From the NCBI GenBank assembly GCA_003164495.1, contig PLTN01000191.1, forward strand, positions 63,512 to 100,853: DNA of 37,342 nt, in the 5' to 3' direction. This DNA comes from Vulcanimicrobiota bacterium (GTDB taxonomy: Bacteria; Vulcanimicrobiota; Vulcanimicrobiia; Vulcanimicrobiales; Vulcanimicrobiaceae). Each line of letters opens with the position of its first letter. The first letter of the stretch is position 1. Shown in pieces: positions 23,150 through 32,084 of this stretch. The translations under genes and the position numbers were made by a program. The notes under the pieces were generated by a model. That model worked only from the letters and a program-made list of their open reading frames with translations, was not told the origin of the DNA and made no database searches.

Positions 23150-24019
23150 TTAGCCGACCTGCGGCCCGCCGAAGAATTGCATCAGGACCGGTTTGAGCGG
23201 GCGGTCGGGTTTGTAATCGGCGGGCGGTGGCTGTAAGGGAATCCGGCGATCGCCACGCGCGAATGGATCGTCGTGGATCGCGTAGTGGAACGGCCACGGG
23301 ATGTCGTCTTCTTCCACGTGTCCGTCGCCGTACATGTATTCGTAGTGCGTCCAGTAGTAGATGATGTTACCGCGGCGTTCGTAATGCAGTGCGGTGATGA
23401 TGCCGTCGCCCGGATTCATCCCCTCGTGAATGCCGTTGAACTGCATTTGGAAATGCTTGGTCGTGATCGTCGGCGCCGTGTCCATCGCGGCATTGGCTTG
23501 GGCCAGCGTCTGGTGCGATTGCGCGATCGACTGGGCGAACGAACTGTTGAGCTGGTCGAGCTGTTCTTGCGAATAGCCCTGGCGCTTGGGTTCGGGCGGC
23601 GCGGCGGCGGGCCGGATCTCGTGCGGGATCTCGGCCACGCCCTCACCGCGGGACGGAGCGTTTTGACGCGGGGCGTGCACGGTGACGTGCGCGAGCTCGT
23701 GGTGCTGTTCGACCGGCGCGACGACCGGCTGCGGTTCGACGCGCGGCGCGGGCGGCGGCGGCGGTGGCGGTTTCGGCGGCTTGGGCTTCGGCAACACGAC
23801 CGCCACGGGCCGTTCTTGCGGCTGGGCTTTCTCGAAGCGAATGATGTCGGACTTCGGCAGCTGCGGCGATTGCAAGCTCGCGAGCTGCGGCAGCGCCTTC
23901 ACCACGGCACGCGCAAGCCACCCGTACAACGAGCCACCCGCGAGGTGGACCATCAACGAGAGCATGAGCCCGATGAGGAGATAGCGCCGCGTTCGCGCGC
24001 GGCCTCGCGCGCTGATCAT
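23150..24019 (-). CDS. TonB-like membrane-anchored protein with a C-terminal domain shared with the ModA-like protein
   Basis: 289 aa. A single N-terminal TM helix (about residues 13-36, cytoplasmic side RGRARTRR), a Pro/Lys/Glu-rich spacer with a run of seven prolines (about 80-110), a Gln-rich helix (YSQEQLDQLNSSFAQSIAQSHQTLAQAN), and a C-terminal domain of about 95 residues. This layout resembles TonB, but the end does not match the TonB C-terminal fold. Instead it has the stretch YWTHYEYMYGDGHVEEDD followed by IPWPF, DPFARGD, IPLQPPP and KPDRPLKP, almost the same as the C-terminus of the protein at 25324. Probably envelope-spanning, interacting with the same partner. The start has only a weak AGGA before it. 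Confidence 0.65.
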   Translation of the reverse strand: MISARGRARTRRYLLIGLMLSLMVHLAGGSLYGWLARAVVKALPQLASLQSPQLPKSDIIRFEKAQPQERPVAVVLPKPKPPKPPPPPPPAPRVEPQPVVAPVEQHHELAHVTVHAPRQNAPSRGEGVAEIPHEIRPAAAPPEPKRQGYSQEQLDQLNSSFAQSIAQSHQTLAQANAAMDTAPTITTKHFQMQFNGIHEGMNPGDGIITALHYERRGNIIYYWTHYEYMYGDGHVEEDDIPWPFHYAIHDDPFARGDRRIPLQPPPADYKPDRPLKPVLMQFFGGPQVG

Positions 24020-24041
24020 GTCCTGGGGGATAACGTTCCTC

Positions 24042-24056
24042 GGACTACGGTAGTCC
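24042..24056. promoter_or_regulatory. Perfect 15-bp palindrome upstream of the TonB-like gene, possible operator
   Basis: GGACTAC-G-GTAGTCC, perfect arms of 7 bp around one base, centred 30 nt upstream of the ATG at 24019. No convincing promoter is seen next to it, so the regulatory reading is tentative. Confidence 0.3.
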
Positions 24057-24109
24057 CATGAGATTCAACGGTCAGCATAGGGGGCCCGGCTTGGACTCCC
24101 CTGGGTGGC

Positions 24110-24136
24110 CCCCTTCGACTCCGCTCAGGGCAGGCT
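24110..24136. repeat. Dispersed repeat, single copy downstream of rplL
   Basis: CCCCTTCGACTCCGCTCAGG and following GCAGGCT match the minus strand of the copy at 21484-21507. Lies in the gap between the TonB-like gene and the rplL terminator. Confidence 0.75.
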
Positions 24137-24144
24137 TGGCCCAC

Positions 24145-24172
24145 AAAAAAGCACCCCGCGGGCCGGGGTGCT
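24145..24172 (-). terminator. Intrinsic terminator of rplJ-rplL
   Basis: On the minus strand AGCACCCCG, loop, CGGGGTGCT followed by six T residues (24150-24145): a 9-bp GC-rich stem with a U-tract, just after the rplL stop at 24196. Confidence 0.9.
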
Positions 24173-24195
24173 TGTTCTGCTTAGCGGTCGGTCGA

Positions 24196-24570
24196 CTACT
24201 TGATTTCGACCTTGGCGCCGGCTTCTTCGACTTTCTTCTTGATCGATTCGGCTTCGTCTTTGGTAACGCCGGTCTTGATCGCCTTGGGGGCGCTCTCGAC
24301 GAACGACTTCGCTTCGGTCAGACCGAGCGAGGTGACTTCGCGGACGGCCTTGATGACCTTGATCTTCTCGGCGCCGATTTCGCTGAGGATCACGTCGAAT
24401 TCCGTCTGCTCGGCAGCCGGGCCGGCGGCCGCGGCGGCACCCGGGGCTGCCGCAACGGCAACCGGGGCAGCGGCGCTAACGCCGTACTTTTCTTCGAGGG
24501 TCTTCACCAGCTCGGAGAGCTCGAGGACCGTGAGTTTGTCGATTTGATCGATGAGTTCGGCTACTGCCAT
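24196..24570 (-). CDS. rplL: 50S ribosomal protein L7/L12
   Basis: 124 aa. N-terminal dimerisation helices ([26 protein letters not shown]), Ala/Gly/Pro hinge (about 33-54), and the globular C-terminal domain [55 protein letters not shown], which recruits translation GTPases. Four copies or more sit on L10 in the ribosomal stalk. It follows rplJ by 16 nt and is closed by a strong terminator. Confidence 0.98.
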   Translation of the reverse strand: MAVAELIDQIDKLTVLELSELVKTLEEKYGVSAAAPVAVAAAPGAAAAAGPAAEQTEFDVILSEIGAEKIKVIKAVREVTSLGLTEAKSFVESAPKAIKTGVTKDEAESIKKKVEEAGAKVEIK

Positions 24571-24586
24571 GTTGTTCGATTATCTC

Positions 24587-25126
24587 CTAAGCTGCGGATC
24601 CGGCGGCTTCTTTTTGCTCGCGGATCGAATTGAGGACGCGGACGAGACCGCCTTGGTTGCCCGAGAGCACGGTCACCAGACCGTAAAGCGGGCTCTTGAG
24701 CGACCCAACCAGACGGCCAAGAAGCTCGATTTTCGGGGGGAGGGAGGCGAGTTGGGCAACGCCCTTCGCATCGACGATCTGGCCGTCGATGTACGCCGCC
24801 TTGATTTCGACGGGCTTGTTGGCCTCGCCGAAGGTCATCTTGAGCGCTTTCGCGGGTGCGACCGGATCGTCGCCGGCGAAAACGATGGCCGTCGGACCGG
24901 CCAGGTAGGCTTCAAACTTTGCTGCGAGATCGCTACCCGCGGCACGCGAGAACAGGGTGTTCTTCACGACGCCATACGTGCTGGCGCCGTCTTTGCGCAG
25001 CTCGTTGCGGAGTTTCGTGATGTCTCCGACCGTCAGCCCGGCGTAGTTCGTGAAGAACAGGTTCTTCGACGCGCCCAGCTTCTGGCGGAGTTCTTCGATC
25101 GTCGCTTCTTTTTTCGCGGTCGGCAT
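24587..25126 (-). CDS. rplJ: 50S ribosomal protein L10
   Basis: 179 aa. KKEATIEELRQKLGASKNLFFTNYAGLTVGDITKLRNELRKDGASTYGVVKNTLFSRAA is the canonical N-terminal rRNA-binding region; the C-terminal helix binds L7/L12 dimers. The usual neighbours rplK-rplA upstream and rpoBC downstream are absent; it has its own promoter and an attenuator-bearing leader. L10 normally represses its own mRNA through the leader. Confidence 0.98.
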   Translation of the reverse strand: MPTAKKEATIEELRQKLGASKNLFFTNYAGLTVGDITKLRNELRKDGASTYGVVKNTLFSRAAGSDLAAKFEAYLAGPTAIVFAGDDPVAPAKALKMTFGEANKPVEIKAAYIDGQIVDAKGVAQLASLPPKIELLGRLVGSLKSPLYGLVTVLSGNQGGLVRVLNSIREQKEAAGSAA

Positions 25127-25292
25127 GGTGGCTTTCTTGAGAACGAAAAAGCGCCTCCGCCAACCCTGGCGAGGCGCATCGAAAGCCGAATGCCCGCGGG
25201 CATCAGGAGTCTCGTTCGCATCCTCGGTAGGCGCCCAGCGCTCGCACGCTCAGCATTACCCCCTCGCGGGGACCCACGGTCATTGGAGCCAT
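25127..25292 (-). ncRNA. Leader of rplJ-rplL mRNA (L10 leader region) with attenuator hairpin
   Basis: About 165 nt between the predicted start of transcription and the rplJ ATG. It ends in an intrinsic-terminator-like hairpin (25151-25177, 11-12-bp GC stem with one bulge, T5 at 25150-25146) only 20 nt before the ATG, and contains other GC-rich stems (around GCCCGCGGGC, 25192-25201). The placement fits autogenous control by L10/L12, as in many bacteria. A match to the Rfam L10-leader model was not computed. Confidence 0.6.
25146..25177 (-). terminator. Attenuator hairpin before rplJ
   Basis: Minus strand: GCGCCTCGCCA, loop, TGGCGGAGGCGC, then TTTTT. One unpaired base in the stem. Ends 19 nt upstream of the rplJ start codon. 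Confidence 0.75.
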
Positions 25293-25297
25293 CGAGT

Positions 25298-25327
25298 ATC
25301 ATACCCCACGCGCCCCCAGAGGGTCAA
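25298..25327 (-). promoter_or_regulatory. rplJ promoter
   Basis: TTGACC (25327-25322), 18 nt, TATGAT (25303-25298): each box 5 of 6 to the sigma70 consensus. The -35 box contains the TGA stop codon (25326-25324) of the upstream ModA-like gene. Confidence 0.7.
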
Positions 25328-26436
25328 CCCAGCCTCATGTCACCCTGAGCCCCTCGAAGGGCCGCCGCCACCTGGAGGCCGGGGAAGTATTCCAGCAAGA
25401 GCGGCTTGAGCGGGCGGTCGGGTTTGAACCCCTTGGGCGGCGGCTGAAGCGGTATTTGCGAGTCCCCGCGCGCGAACGGATCGTTGCCGGTCGGAAAATA
25501 GAACGGCCACGGGATGTCGTCTTCCTCGACGTGCCCATCCGGATACCGGTAGATGTAGTGCACCCAATACTTGGTCAATGCGCCATCGGGTTCGTAGCTG
25601 TTGTACGTCATCGCACCCTGACCCGGCGCGAGCGCATCGAGCAAGCCGGTGAAGCCGAATTTCGTGAACACGGCTTGCGCCGGATCGGACAACAGAAACG
25701 CTTGCAGGCGCAGGGCGTCGGCCGAGGCGCCGGTACGCGCGACCAGATCGAACGGAATCTGGACGTTGAGGCTGGCCGGAAGCTCGTCCAGCCGTACGCC
25801 CTCCGGAGGCACGGCGGCGACCGCCTTTGCAAACGAGCAGTAGGTGAGAAACGCCGCGTGCGACGACGCAAGCGTCGCGGCGGCGGCCGGCGCGTCGAAG
25901 CCGGGCGCGCTATCGCGCGCCTTCGAGCGCAGATCGATGCTCATGCCGGGCGCGAGGCGAGCGAAGCCTTTGATCACTTGGTCGGCGTAGGCGGTGACGT
26001 ACCGCTCTTGCACCTGTTTGATCAATCCGAGCGCCGGATCGGCCAGAACGTCCATGAACGAACGCCCCGCAGCGAGCGCGTTCGGCGTCAGCAGGCAGAG
26101 CGCGGTTCGCGCCACGACGCGGATATTGCCGTACTTGCCGGTATCGCGCAATTCGAAGGGCGCCGGCAAATCGAGCGCGACGAACAGATCCGGCGTATCG
26201 GGCATGAGCTTCCCCATCAGCGCCGCATCCGAATCGTACGTTGTATCGACAACGATGCCGGTCTGCCGGGTGAATGCCGTGACCGCTTCATCGACCGGAC
26301 CCTTGAGTAAAACGTTCGCATACAGCGTTACGTGGCGCTGCGGCGCAATGGTCTGCGAGGCGGCCGGCGCCCCCGGAAATAAAAACAGCGCTGCCGCCAC
26401 CGTAAGGGCTACGGCGGACGACCAGCGCTGCTTCAT
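25324..26436 (-). CDS. ModA-like periplasmic substrate-binding protein with an added C-terminal domain
   Basis: 370 aa. Signal peptide to about residue 27 (FLFPGAPAASQ), then a binding-protein fold of the molybdate/iron (SBP type II) kind: HVTLYANVLLKGPVDEAVTAFTRQTGIVVDTTYDSDAALMGKL, DTPDLFVALD, and AFLLSDPAQAVFTKFGF. The usual two-Ser oxyanion start is not conserved, so molybdate is doubtful. From about residue 275 comes a domain (YWVHYIYRYPDGHVEEDD, IPWPF, DPFARGD, IPLQPPP, KPDRPLKP) shared with the TonB-like protein at 23150. The last 14 residues (AAALRGAQGDMRLG) are encoded by the dispersed repeat at 25338, i.e. added by the repeat. It lies 13 nt after a Liv-type binding protein, in one operon. 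Confidence 0.72.
   Translation of the reverse strand: MKQRWSSAVALTVAAALFLFPGAPAASQTIAPQRHVTLYANVLLKGPVDEAVTAFTRQTGIVVDTTYDSDAALMGKLMPDTPDLFVALDLPAPFELRDTGKYGNIRVVARTALCLLTPNALAAGRSFMDVLADPALGLIKQVQERYVTAYADQVIKGFARLAPGMSIDLRSKARDSAPGFDAPAAAATLASSHAAFLTYCSFAKAVAAVPPEGVRLDELPASLNVQIPFDLVARTGASADALRLQAFLLSDPAQAVFTKFGFTGLLDALAPGQGAMTYNSYEPDGALTKYWVHYIYRYPDGHVEEDDIPWPFYFPTGNDPFARGDSQIPLQPPPKGFKPDRPLKPLLLEYFPGLQVAAALRGAQGDMRLG
25338..25361. repeat. Dispersed repeat, single copy read as the C-terminal tail of the ModA-like gene
   Basis: TGTCACCCTGAGCCCCTCGA and AGGG: same family as the other copies. It lies wholly inside the end of the minus-strand gene and just upstream of the rplJ -35 box. Confidence 0.75.
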
Positions 26437-26449
26437 TTCGTTGATCGGG

Positions 26450-27652
26450 TTACGGACCAGTTTCGTTCGGGTCCTTTACGGCGAGGTAGCGGTCGAACTC
26501 GTAGTTGCCGAGCACGCCGTTGCGGCGTTCGACCTTACGGAAGTAGACGTTCTGAATGATGTCGCGCGTGGCCGGATCGATCTGAATGAGACCGCGCGGG
26601 CTCTCGAAGTGCATGCCCTTGACGATCTCCATCGTCTTGTCGGGATCGATGTGGCCTTTTTGCGCGATCAGCACTTTGTACGCTGCGGCGATCGCGTCGT
26701 AGGCTTGCACCCCTTCAAACGTCGGGAGCTGATCGCTTCCGTACGCGGCCTTGAAGTCTTTGATGAACGTGCGATTCAGCGCCGAGTCGTGCATCGCCGA
26801 GTAGTCGAACGTCGTGACGATGCCGAGTGCGGTGTCGCCTTCGGTGGGCAGGATCGCTTCGTCGACGAGATCGCCCGTTGCGAGAAACTTGATCCCCGTG
26901 CGATCGAAACCGGCCGATTTGAGCGCTTTGATGAAGTCGACGCCGCCGCCGGTCGCGTTGATGAACAGGAACATCACGTCGGGCTTCGCGTCCTTGACCT
27001 TTTGAATGTAGGCCGAGAAGTCTTTGGTGTCGAGCGGCATACGCGATTCGCCCAGTACCTTGCCGCCGGCAGCCGTGAACGTCTTTTCAAACGTCGTGCC
27101 GGCATCGATGCCCGGACCGTAATCCTGGAACACGGCATACGCGGTCTTGGCGTGCTGGAAGTTGAAGGCCCATTTTGCGAACGGTTCGGAGATCTGACCC
27201 GTCGTGAAGCCGAAACGCGCCGTGTACGGATTCGTCTTGAAGATGTTCGACGTCGCCGCGTTGACGATGAAGTACGGAACCTTCGCTTGGGTCGAGACCT
27301 TCCCCATCGCGATCGCGTTGGGCGTGTACGATGCGCCGATCAGCAGGTCGATGTGATCTTGCACGATCAGTTCCTGCGCCAGCCGGGCGGCCGTTTCGGG
27401 CGCGATGCCCGTATCGTCGCGCTTGATCAGCACGACCTTACGCCCGGCGATCGTGTCGCCGTGCTCTTTCATGTACGCCGCAAAGGCCGCGTCGGCCATC
27501 TTTCCAAGGATGACGTTGTCGCCGCCCGAGTACGACAACACGACGCCGATCTTGATCGGCTCCTGGGTCTGCGCGACGGCCGGCACCGATGCCGTGACGA
27601 GCACAGCGGCCAGCAATGCCAGCAAGCAACGTTGAAACGAACGAATGATCAA
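26450..27652 (-). CDS. Liv-type (type I) ABC substrate-binding protein
   Basis: 400 aa from TTG 27652: signal peptide (IIRSFQRCLLALLAAVLVTASVPAVAQ), then IKIGVVLSYSGGDNVILGK, GRKVVLIKRDDTGIAPE, LAQELIVQDHIDLLIGASYTPNA: the type I periplasmic fold. It is a close paralogue of the protein at 35454 (IKIGVVYSYTGS.., KVELIKRDDTGPAPD.., YTPNAVAM..). These receptors (LivK/PhbX-like) often bind aromatic acids or amino acids in soil bacteria. TTG is chosen because GAGGGAG lies 7 nt upstream and the signal peptide starts there; the frame extends upstream without homology. The permease and ATPases are not in the window. Confidence 0.87.
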   Translation of the reverse strand: MIIRSFQRCLLALLAAVLVTASVPAVAQTQEPIKIGVVLSYSGGDNVILGKMADAAFAAYMKEHGDTIAGRKVVLIKRDDTGIAPETAARLAQELIVQDHIDLLIGASYTPNAIAMGKVSTQAKVPYFIVNAATSNIFKTNPYTARFGFTTGQISEPFAKWAFNFQHAKTAYAVFQDYGPGIDAGTTFEKTFTAAGGKVLGESRMPLDTKDFSAYIQKVKDAKPDVMFLFINATGGGVDFIKALKSAGFDRTGIKFLATGDLVDEAILPTEGDTALGIVTTFDYSAMHDSALNRTFIKDFKAAYGSDQLPTFEGVQAYDAIAAAYKVLIAQKGHIDPDKTMEIVKGMHFESPRGLIQIDPATRDIIQNVYFRKVERRNGVLGNYEFDRYLAVKDPNETGP

Positions 27653-27725
27653 AACACGTCTCCCTCGAAAATAACTTTCACTCGATACCGATGAGAACGC
27701 GAACATTCCTTCGAACGTTGGAAAC

Positions 27726-28376
27726 GTGACCAGCGCCTTTATCGCGACGGCTTTCGCCACGGCGTTCACGATCATCGACCCCGTCGGCATGATTCCGCTA
27801 GCCCTTTCGGTGACCGCCGACGTCACCCCGAGCCGCCGCGCGGCGATCGTCAATCAGTCGATTCTAGTGGCGGCCGCCGTCGTTCTGCTCATGGGGCTCG
27901 TCGGAAAGCCGCTGCTCGAGTCGCTCGGCATCACGCTCCCGGCATTCACCATCGCCGGCGGCGCGCTGCTCTTCCTTATCTCCGTCGACATGCTCTTCGG
28001 CCGCAAGACCGGCACCAAGCAGACCCCGGAAGAGGAACGCGCCGACGCAGAGAGCTCCAACCCGGCCGTCTTTCCGCTCGCCGTGCCGATGATCGCCGGT
28101 CCCGGAACGATTGCGACGGTCCTCGTCTTGGTGACGCTGGCCGGCGGCGACCGGGAAAAGGACGCGATCGTGTTCGCGGCGTTTGCGAGCGCGATGATCG
28201 TCACGTGGATCTGCATGCGCCTGTCCACCCGGCTGCTGCGCGTCATCGGCACCACCGGTATCCACGTGGTCACCCGCCTCTTCGGCATCCTGCTCTCCGC
28301 CCTCGCCGTCCAATTCATCCTGAACGGCTTAGCGCAAACCCCACTCCTCCATGCGGCCATCCCCGCTGTTAAGTGA
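27726..28376 (+). CDS. MarC family integral membrane protein
   Basis: 216 aa, six hydrophobic segments. Starts with [28 protein letters not shown], the conserved first TM and proline turn of MarC/NAAT proteins, and has [18 protein letters not shown] in the middle, the other family hallmark. Function is not settled (NAAT-type amino-acid transport in archaeal relatives). GTG 27726 is the first start; GGAAA stands 1-5 nt upstream. Divergent from the binding protein at 27652 by 73 bp; its end overlaps the homogentisate dioxygenase stop by 8 nt. Confidence 0.9.
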   Translation: MTSAFIATAFATAFTIIDPVGMIPLALSVTADVTPSRRAAIVNQSILVAAAVVLLMGLVGKPLLESLGITLPAFTIAGGALLFLISVDMLFGRKTGTKQTPEEERADAESSNPAVFPLAVPMIAGPGTIATVLVLVTLAGGDREKDAIVFAAFASAMIVTWICMRLSTRLLRVIGTTGIHVVTRLFGILLSALAVQFILNGLAQTPLLHAAIPAVK

Positions 28377-29637
28377 AGCCGTTCCAGCAGGCGTCGTAGT
28401 CGGGTTGTAGGGCCGGTGTTGCGAGCGCGAATGCGGTTGGCGCGAGCACGTAGCACGTCTCGAACATGAACGCGAGCCCTTCCAGGCGGCGCGGCTGCAG
28501 CTCCGCCGTTACGGCTTGCTGATAGGCGGCACGATCCGGGCCATGCGCCGACATGCAGTTGTGCAGGCTGGCACCGCCGGGGACGAAGCCGCCGGATTTT
28601 GCTTCGTAGGCTCCCTCGATCAGGCCCATATACTCGTTCATCACGTTGCGATGAAACCACGGCGGCCGGAACGTGTGCTCGGCGACGGCCCAGCGCGGCG
28701 GGAAAATCACGAAGTCGAGATTCGCCGTTCCGGGCGTCGTCGACGGCGAGGTGAGCACGGTGAAGATCGACGGATCGGGGTGATCGAAACTCACGCTGTT
28801 GACCGTGTTGAAGCGCGCGAGATCGTACTTATACGGTACGTAGTTGCCGTGCCACGCCACGACGTCGAACGGCGAGCGGTCGAGTTGCGTCGACCACAAC
28901 CCGCCCATGAACTTCTGCACGATTTCGGTCGGCTCGGGATCTTCGAACGCAGCCGTCGGCGTGAGAAAATCGCGCGCGTTCGCAAGCCCGTTGGACCCGA
29001 TCGGCCCAAGTTCGGGCAGCCGCAGCAGCGCGCCGTAGTTCTCGCACACGTACCCGCGCGCCGCGGCGTCGAGCAGCTCCACCCGGAAACGCAGACCGCG
29101 CGGGATCACCGCGATCTCACCGGGCCGAATGCTCAGGCGGCCCAGCTCCGTAACGATCCGCAAGCCGCCCTGCTGCGGAACGAGCAGCAACTCACCGTCC
29201 GCATCAAAGAACGCGCGCCCGCGCATTGAGCGGTTCGCGACGTAGTTGTGGATCCCAATCCCCGCATGCAGCGCCGCATCACCGTTCCCGGCAATCGTGT
29301 GCAGCCCGTCGATGAAATCCAACGGCTCCGCCGGGATCGGCAAGGGATCCCAGCGCATCCGGTTCGGTGAGGGAGGCACCTCGGCGAACGGTCCGCTGCG
29401 AACGGCCTTCGATTCGATGCGCACGTAGGCGCGGTGGTCGGCCGAGGGCCGCTTGCGGTACATCCAAGTCCGCCGGTTTTCGGTGCGCGGAGCCGTGAAC
29501 GGCGTCCCGGAGATGATCTCGGCGATCAGGCCGTGCGGCACGTGCTGCGGCGAGTTCTGACCGACGGGCAGCGCGCCCGCGACCGCTTCGCTGGCGAACT
29601 CGTTGCCGAAGCCGCCGGCGTAGGTGAGCTCTTCCAC
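28369..29637 (-). CDS. hmgA: Homogentisate 1,2-dioxygenase
   Basis: 422 aa from GTG 29637. The N-terminal [21 protein letters not shown] matches the family start (YxxGFGNEFxSEA); [22 protein letters not shown] follows. The iron ligands are visible in [16 protein letters not shown] (His, Glu) and [13 protein letters not shown] (His). It opens homogentisate to maleylacetoacetate in tyrosine/phenylalanine breakdown, using O2. The gene frame continues to ATG 29727, but that 30-residue extension is Arg/Gly/Pro-rich, non-homologous and overlaps the divergent gene start, so I prefer GTG 29637. No maleylacetoacetate isomerase or fumarylacetoacetase is adjacent. Confidence 0.93.
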   Translation of the reverse strand: MEELTYAGGFGNEFASEAVAGALPVGQNSPQHVPHGLIAEIISGTPFTAPRTENRRTWMYRKRPSADHRAYVRIESKAVRSGPFAEVPPSPNRMRWDPLPIPAEPLDFIDGLHTIAGNGDAALHAGIGIHNYVANRSMRGRAFFDADGELLLVPQQGGLRIVTELGRLSIRPGEIAVIPRGLRFRVELLDAAARGYVCENYGALLRLPELGPIGSNGLANARDFLTPTAAFEDPEPTEIVQKFMGGLWSTQLDRSPFDVVAWHGNYVPYKYDLARFNTVNSVSFDHPDPSIFTVLTSPSTTPGTANLDFVIFPPRWAVAEHTFRPPWFHRNVMNEYMGLIEGAYEAKSGGFVPGGASLHNCMSAHGPDRAAYQQAVTAELQPRRLEGLAFMFETCYVLAPTAFALATPALQPDYDACWNGFT

Positions 29638-29713
29638 GGCGGCGGGGTTCGCGCCGTGTGGCGGGCGGCCCCGTGCTCCGGCGCGAATCCGAACAGTATG
29701 AAAGAACCGGCGA

Positions 29714-32017
29714 TTGCCTAAGTTCATCGGCGCCGCACTCCCGCGGCTCGAAGACAAGCGCCTGATCACCGGCTCCGGCCGGTACACCGACGACGTCCGC
29801 GCGGCGGGGTCGGCGCACGCCGCCTTCATTCGTTCTCCGTATGCGCACGCGCGGATCGGCACCATCGATGCCTCAGCCGCGCTCGCGGCACCGGGCGTGA
29901 TCGCGGTGCTCACCGCCGCCGACTATCTGGCCGACGGTCATCGCGCCATCGCCCACGTTCCCAATCCCGCCGATGCCGTCGATTGGCAGCGGCCCGGCTT
30001 CGTTGCGCCCGAAGGCGAACCGCCGGTGGCCGACATCCCGCAGCTTCCGCTCGCGTACGATCGCGCGCGCCACGCCGGCGAAGCGGTCGCGGTCATCATC
30101 GCCGAAACCGCGGCGCAAGCGCGCGACGCGATCGAGCTCGTCGAGATCGACTACGAAGCGCTGCGCGCGGTGGTCAGCGCGGAGGACGCACTCGATCCGC
30201 ACGCGCCGCTGATCTGGGAGCAAGCACCCGGTAACCGCTGCTTCGATCTCGCGTTCGGTGACGAAGCGGCCTGCGACGCGGCGTTCGCGAGCGCGCACCT
30301 CGTGGTCGAGCGCACGTTCGACAACCACCGTATCGTCACGTGTCACATGGAACCGCGCGCGGCAATCGCCTCCTACGATCCGGCGAGCGGCGACTACACC
30401 GTCATCGCCGGCAGCCAGGGCGTGTTCAAGTATCGCGTCTCGATCGCGGCGGCACTGGGCGTCGACCCGGCGCACGTGCACGTCAGCTCGCCCGATGTCG
30501 GCGGCGGATTCGGTTCGCGCACGAACCTCCATCCCGAACCGCTCGTGCTGGCGTGGGCGGCCAAACGTCTCGGCCGGACGGTGCGCTGGACGAGCGATCG
30601 CAGCGAGTCTTTCGTCACCGACTTTCAAGGCCGCGATATCACCGACAACGTCGCGCTCGCGTTCGATGCGCACGGACGCCTGCTCGGGCTGCGCGCGACG
30701 ATGACCGGCAATATGGGCGCCTACACGGTCGGCTACGCGCCGCTGCAAAACGCCTATCGCATCGCGACCGGCGTGTACGACGTTCCGCTCGCGTTCGTCC
30801 GCGCGCGCGGCGCGATCACGAACACGACGCCCACCGCACCGTATCGCGGGGCCGGCCGGCCCGAAGCGACGCACGCGATCGAACGCCTGCTCGACATCGC
30901 GGCGGGGGAACTCGGCCTTGACCGCGTTGAGATCCGGCGCCGCAACATCGTGCGCACCGCGCAGTTGCCGTACCGCACCGCCGTCGGCCTAACCCTCGAT
31001 TCCGGCGACTTCAGCGACAACATGGATCGCGCGCTGGTGCTTGCCGGCTGGACCGGGTTCGAGGCGCGGCGCGCCGCGAGCGCGGCACGGCACAAACTGC
31101 GCGGCATCGGCTTCGCCAACTACGTCGAAGCGCCGGTCGGCGCCCCGCGGGAACGCCTCGTTCTCACCGTACGCGGTGACGGCGTCGTCGAAATCGCGAC
31201 CGGCACCCAATCGACCGGGCAAGGTCACGAAACCACGTTCGCGCAGGTTGCGGCGGAGTTACTCGACGTGCCGATCGAGTCGATCAAACTCGTGCAAGGC
31301 GAATCGCGTGCCATCACGATCGGCGGCGGAACGCATTCGAACCGCTCGATGCGCATCGTGGGCACGCTGCTCGTGCAAACGTGCGCCGAACTCCGCGAAC
31401 GCGCGCGTGCGATTGCCGCCGCGCACCCCGGAAACCCCGAGGACCTCTTCGCCATCGCGGCGATTGCGGAGCGCAACGGCGAGCCCCTGACGGCGGAGGC
31501 CGACTTCGCGGGACGCATTGCGGCCCACCCGACCGGCTGCGCCGTATGCGAAGTCGAGATCGATCCCGCCACGGGCGTGGTGACGATCGAGCACTACTCG
31601 CAAGTCGACGACGTCGGTCAGGCGATCAACCCGCTGATCCTCGACGGACAGACCCACGGCGGCATCGCAATGGGCATTGGACAGACGCTCTACGAGCAGC
31701 TCTTCTTCGATCGCGAATCCGGAGCAGTGCGCGGCGGAACGTTCATGGAATACGCGGTCCCGCGTTCGTTCCAAGTGCCGCACTACGACGTCGAGCTGCG
31801 CGAGCACCCGACCGCGGGCAATCCGCTGCGCATCAAGGGCGGCGGCGAAGGCGGCGTCACGCCCGCGCCCGCCGCGATCATCAACGCGATCTGCGATGCG
31901 CTACGCGACTACGGCGTCGACCACATCGAAACACCGGCCACGCCGGAGAAAATCTGGCGCGCAATGCACGCCGGCACACCCGCCGAAAAACGCGAAGTTA
32001 CCGTTTTGTCATCCTGA
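29714..32017 (+). CDS. Aerobic CO dehydrogenase/xanthine-dehydrogenase family large (molybdopterin-binding) subunit
   Basis: 767 aa. The order is typical: N-terminal aldehyde-oxidase hammerhead ([26 protein letters not shown]), Mo-pterin domain with [46 protein letters not shown], and the catalytic Glu loop KGGGEGG near the end. The active-site loop has AYRGAGRPE, not the CoxL AYRCSFR loop, so this is a form II-type or xanthine-like hydroxylase, not a true form I CO dehydrogenase. Start TTG 29714. The stop (..EVTVLSS) comes from the repeat at 32006. Medium and small subunits lie convergently at 32.5-33.8 kb. Substrate not deducible. Confidence 0.85.
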   Translation: MPKFIGAALPRLEDKRLITGSGRYTDDVRAAGSAHAAFIRSPYAHARIGTIDASAALAAPGVIAVLTAADYLADGHRAIAHVPNPADAVDWQRPGFVAPEGEPPVADIPQLPLAYDRARHAGEAVAVIIAETAAQARDAIELVEIDYEALRAVVSAEDALDPHAPLIWEQAPGNRCFDLAFGDEAACDAAFASAHLVVERTFDNHRIVTCHMEPRAAIASYDPASGDYTVIAGSQGVFKYRVSIAAALGVDPAHVHVSSPDVGGGFGSRTNLHPEPLVLAWAAKRLGRTVRWTSDRSESFVTDFQGRDITDNVALAFDAHGRLLGLRATMTGNMGAYTVGYAPLQNAYRIATGVYDVPLAFVRARGAITNTTPTAPYRGAGRPEATHAIERLLDIAAGELGLDRVEIRRRNIVRTAQLPYRTAVGLTLDSGDFSDNMDRALVLAGWTGFEARRAASAARHKLRGIGFANYVEAPVGAPRERLVLTVRGDGVVEIATGTQSTGQGHETTFAQVAAELLDVPIESIKLVQGESRAITIGGGTHSNRSMRIVGTLLVQTCAELRERARAIAAAHPGNPEDLFAIAAIAERNGEPLTAEADFAGRIAAHPTGCAVCEVEIDPATGVVTIEHYSQVDDVGQAINPLILDGQTHGGIAMGIGQTLYEQLFFDRESGAVRGGTFMEYAVPRSFQVPHYDVELREHPTAGNPLRIKGGGEGGVTPAPAAIINAICDALRDYGVDHIETPATPEKIWRAMHAGTPAEKREVTVLSS

Positions 32018-32084
32018 GCATGTCGAAGGATCGCCGCTCAACCACATCGATTGAGGCGGCCCCTCGACAAGCTCGGGGTGACAT
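32006..32084. repeat. Dispersed repeat, paired copy between convergent genes; supplies the stop of the large-subunit gene
   Basis: Left copy TTGTCATCCTGAGCATGTCG (32006-32025 onward), right copy TCGACAAGCTCGGGGTGACA (32064-32083), reverse-complementary, with an inner stem GCCGCTCAA / TTGAGGCGGC. The plus-strand large-subunit gene ends at the TGA of this copy; the minus-strand DUF5069 gene ends (TAA 32086-32084) right at the right edge. Confidence 0.8.

Noticed and set aside
25324-26436. Molybdate transporter ModA feeding the hydroxylase
   Set aside because: Tempting because a Mo enzyme is nearby, but the anion-binding Ser residues are not conserved and no modBC genes are present.
25994-27694. 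566-codon plus-strand frame
   Set aside because: Antisense to two receptor genes with signal peptides and clear folds; no recognisable domain.
29638-29913. Longer N-terminus for homogentisate dioxygenase
   Set aside because: Non-homologous Arg/Gly/Pro-rich sequence that would overlap the divergent hydroxylase gene.
29714-32017. True form I CO dehydrogenase (coxL)
   Set aside because: The active-site loop AYRCSFR is absent; the protein has AYRGAGRPE, so CO oxidation should not be claimed.
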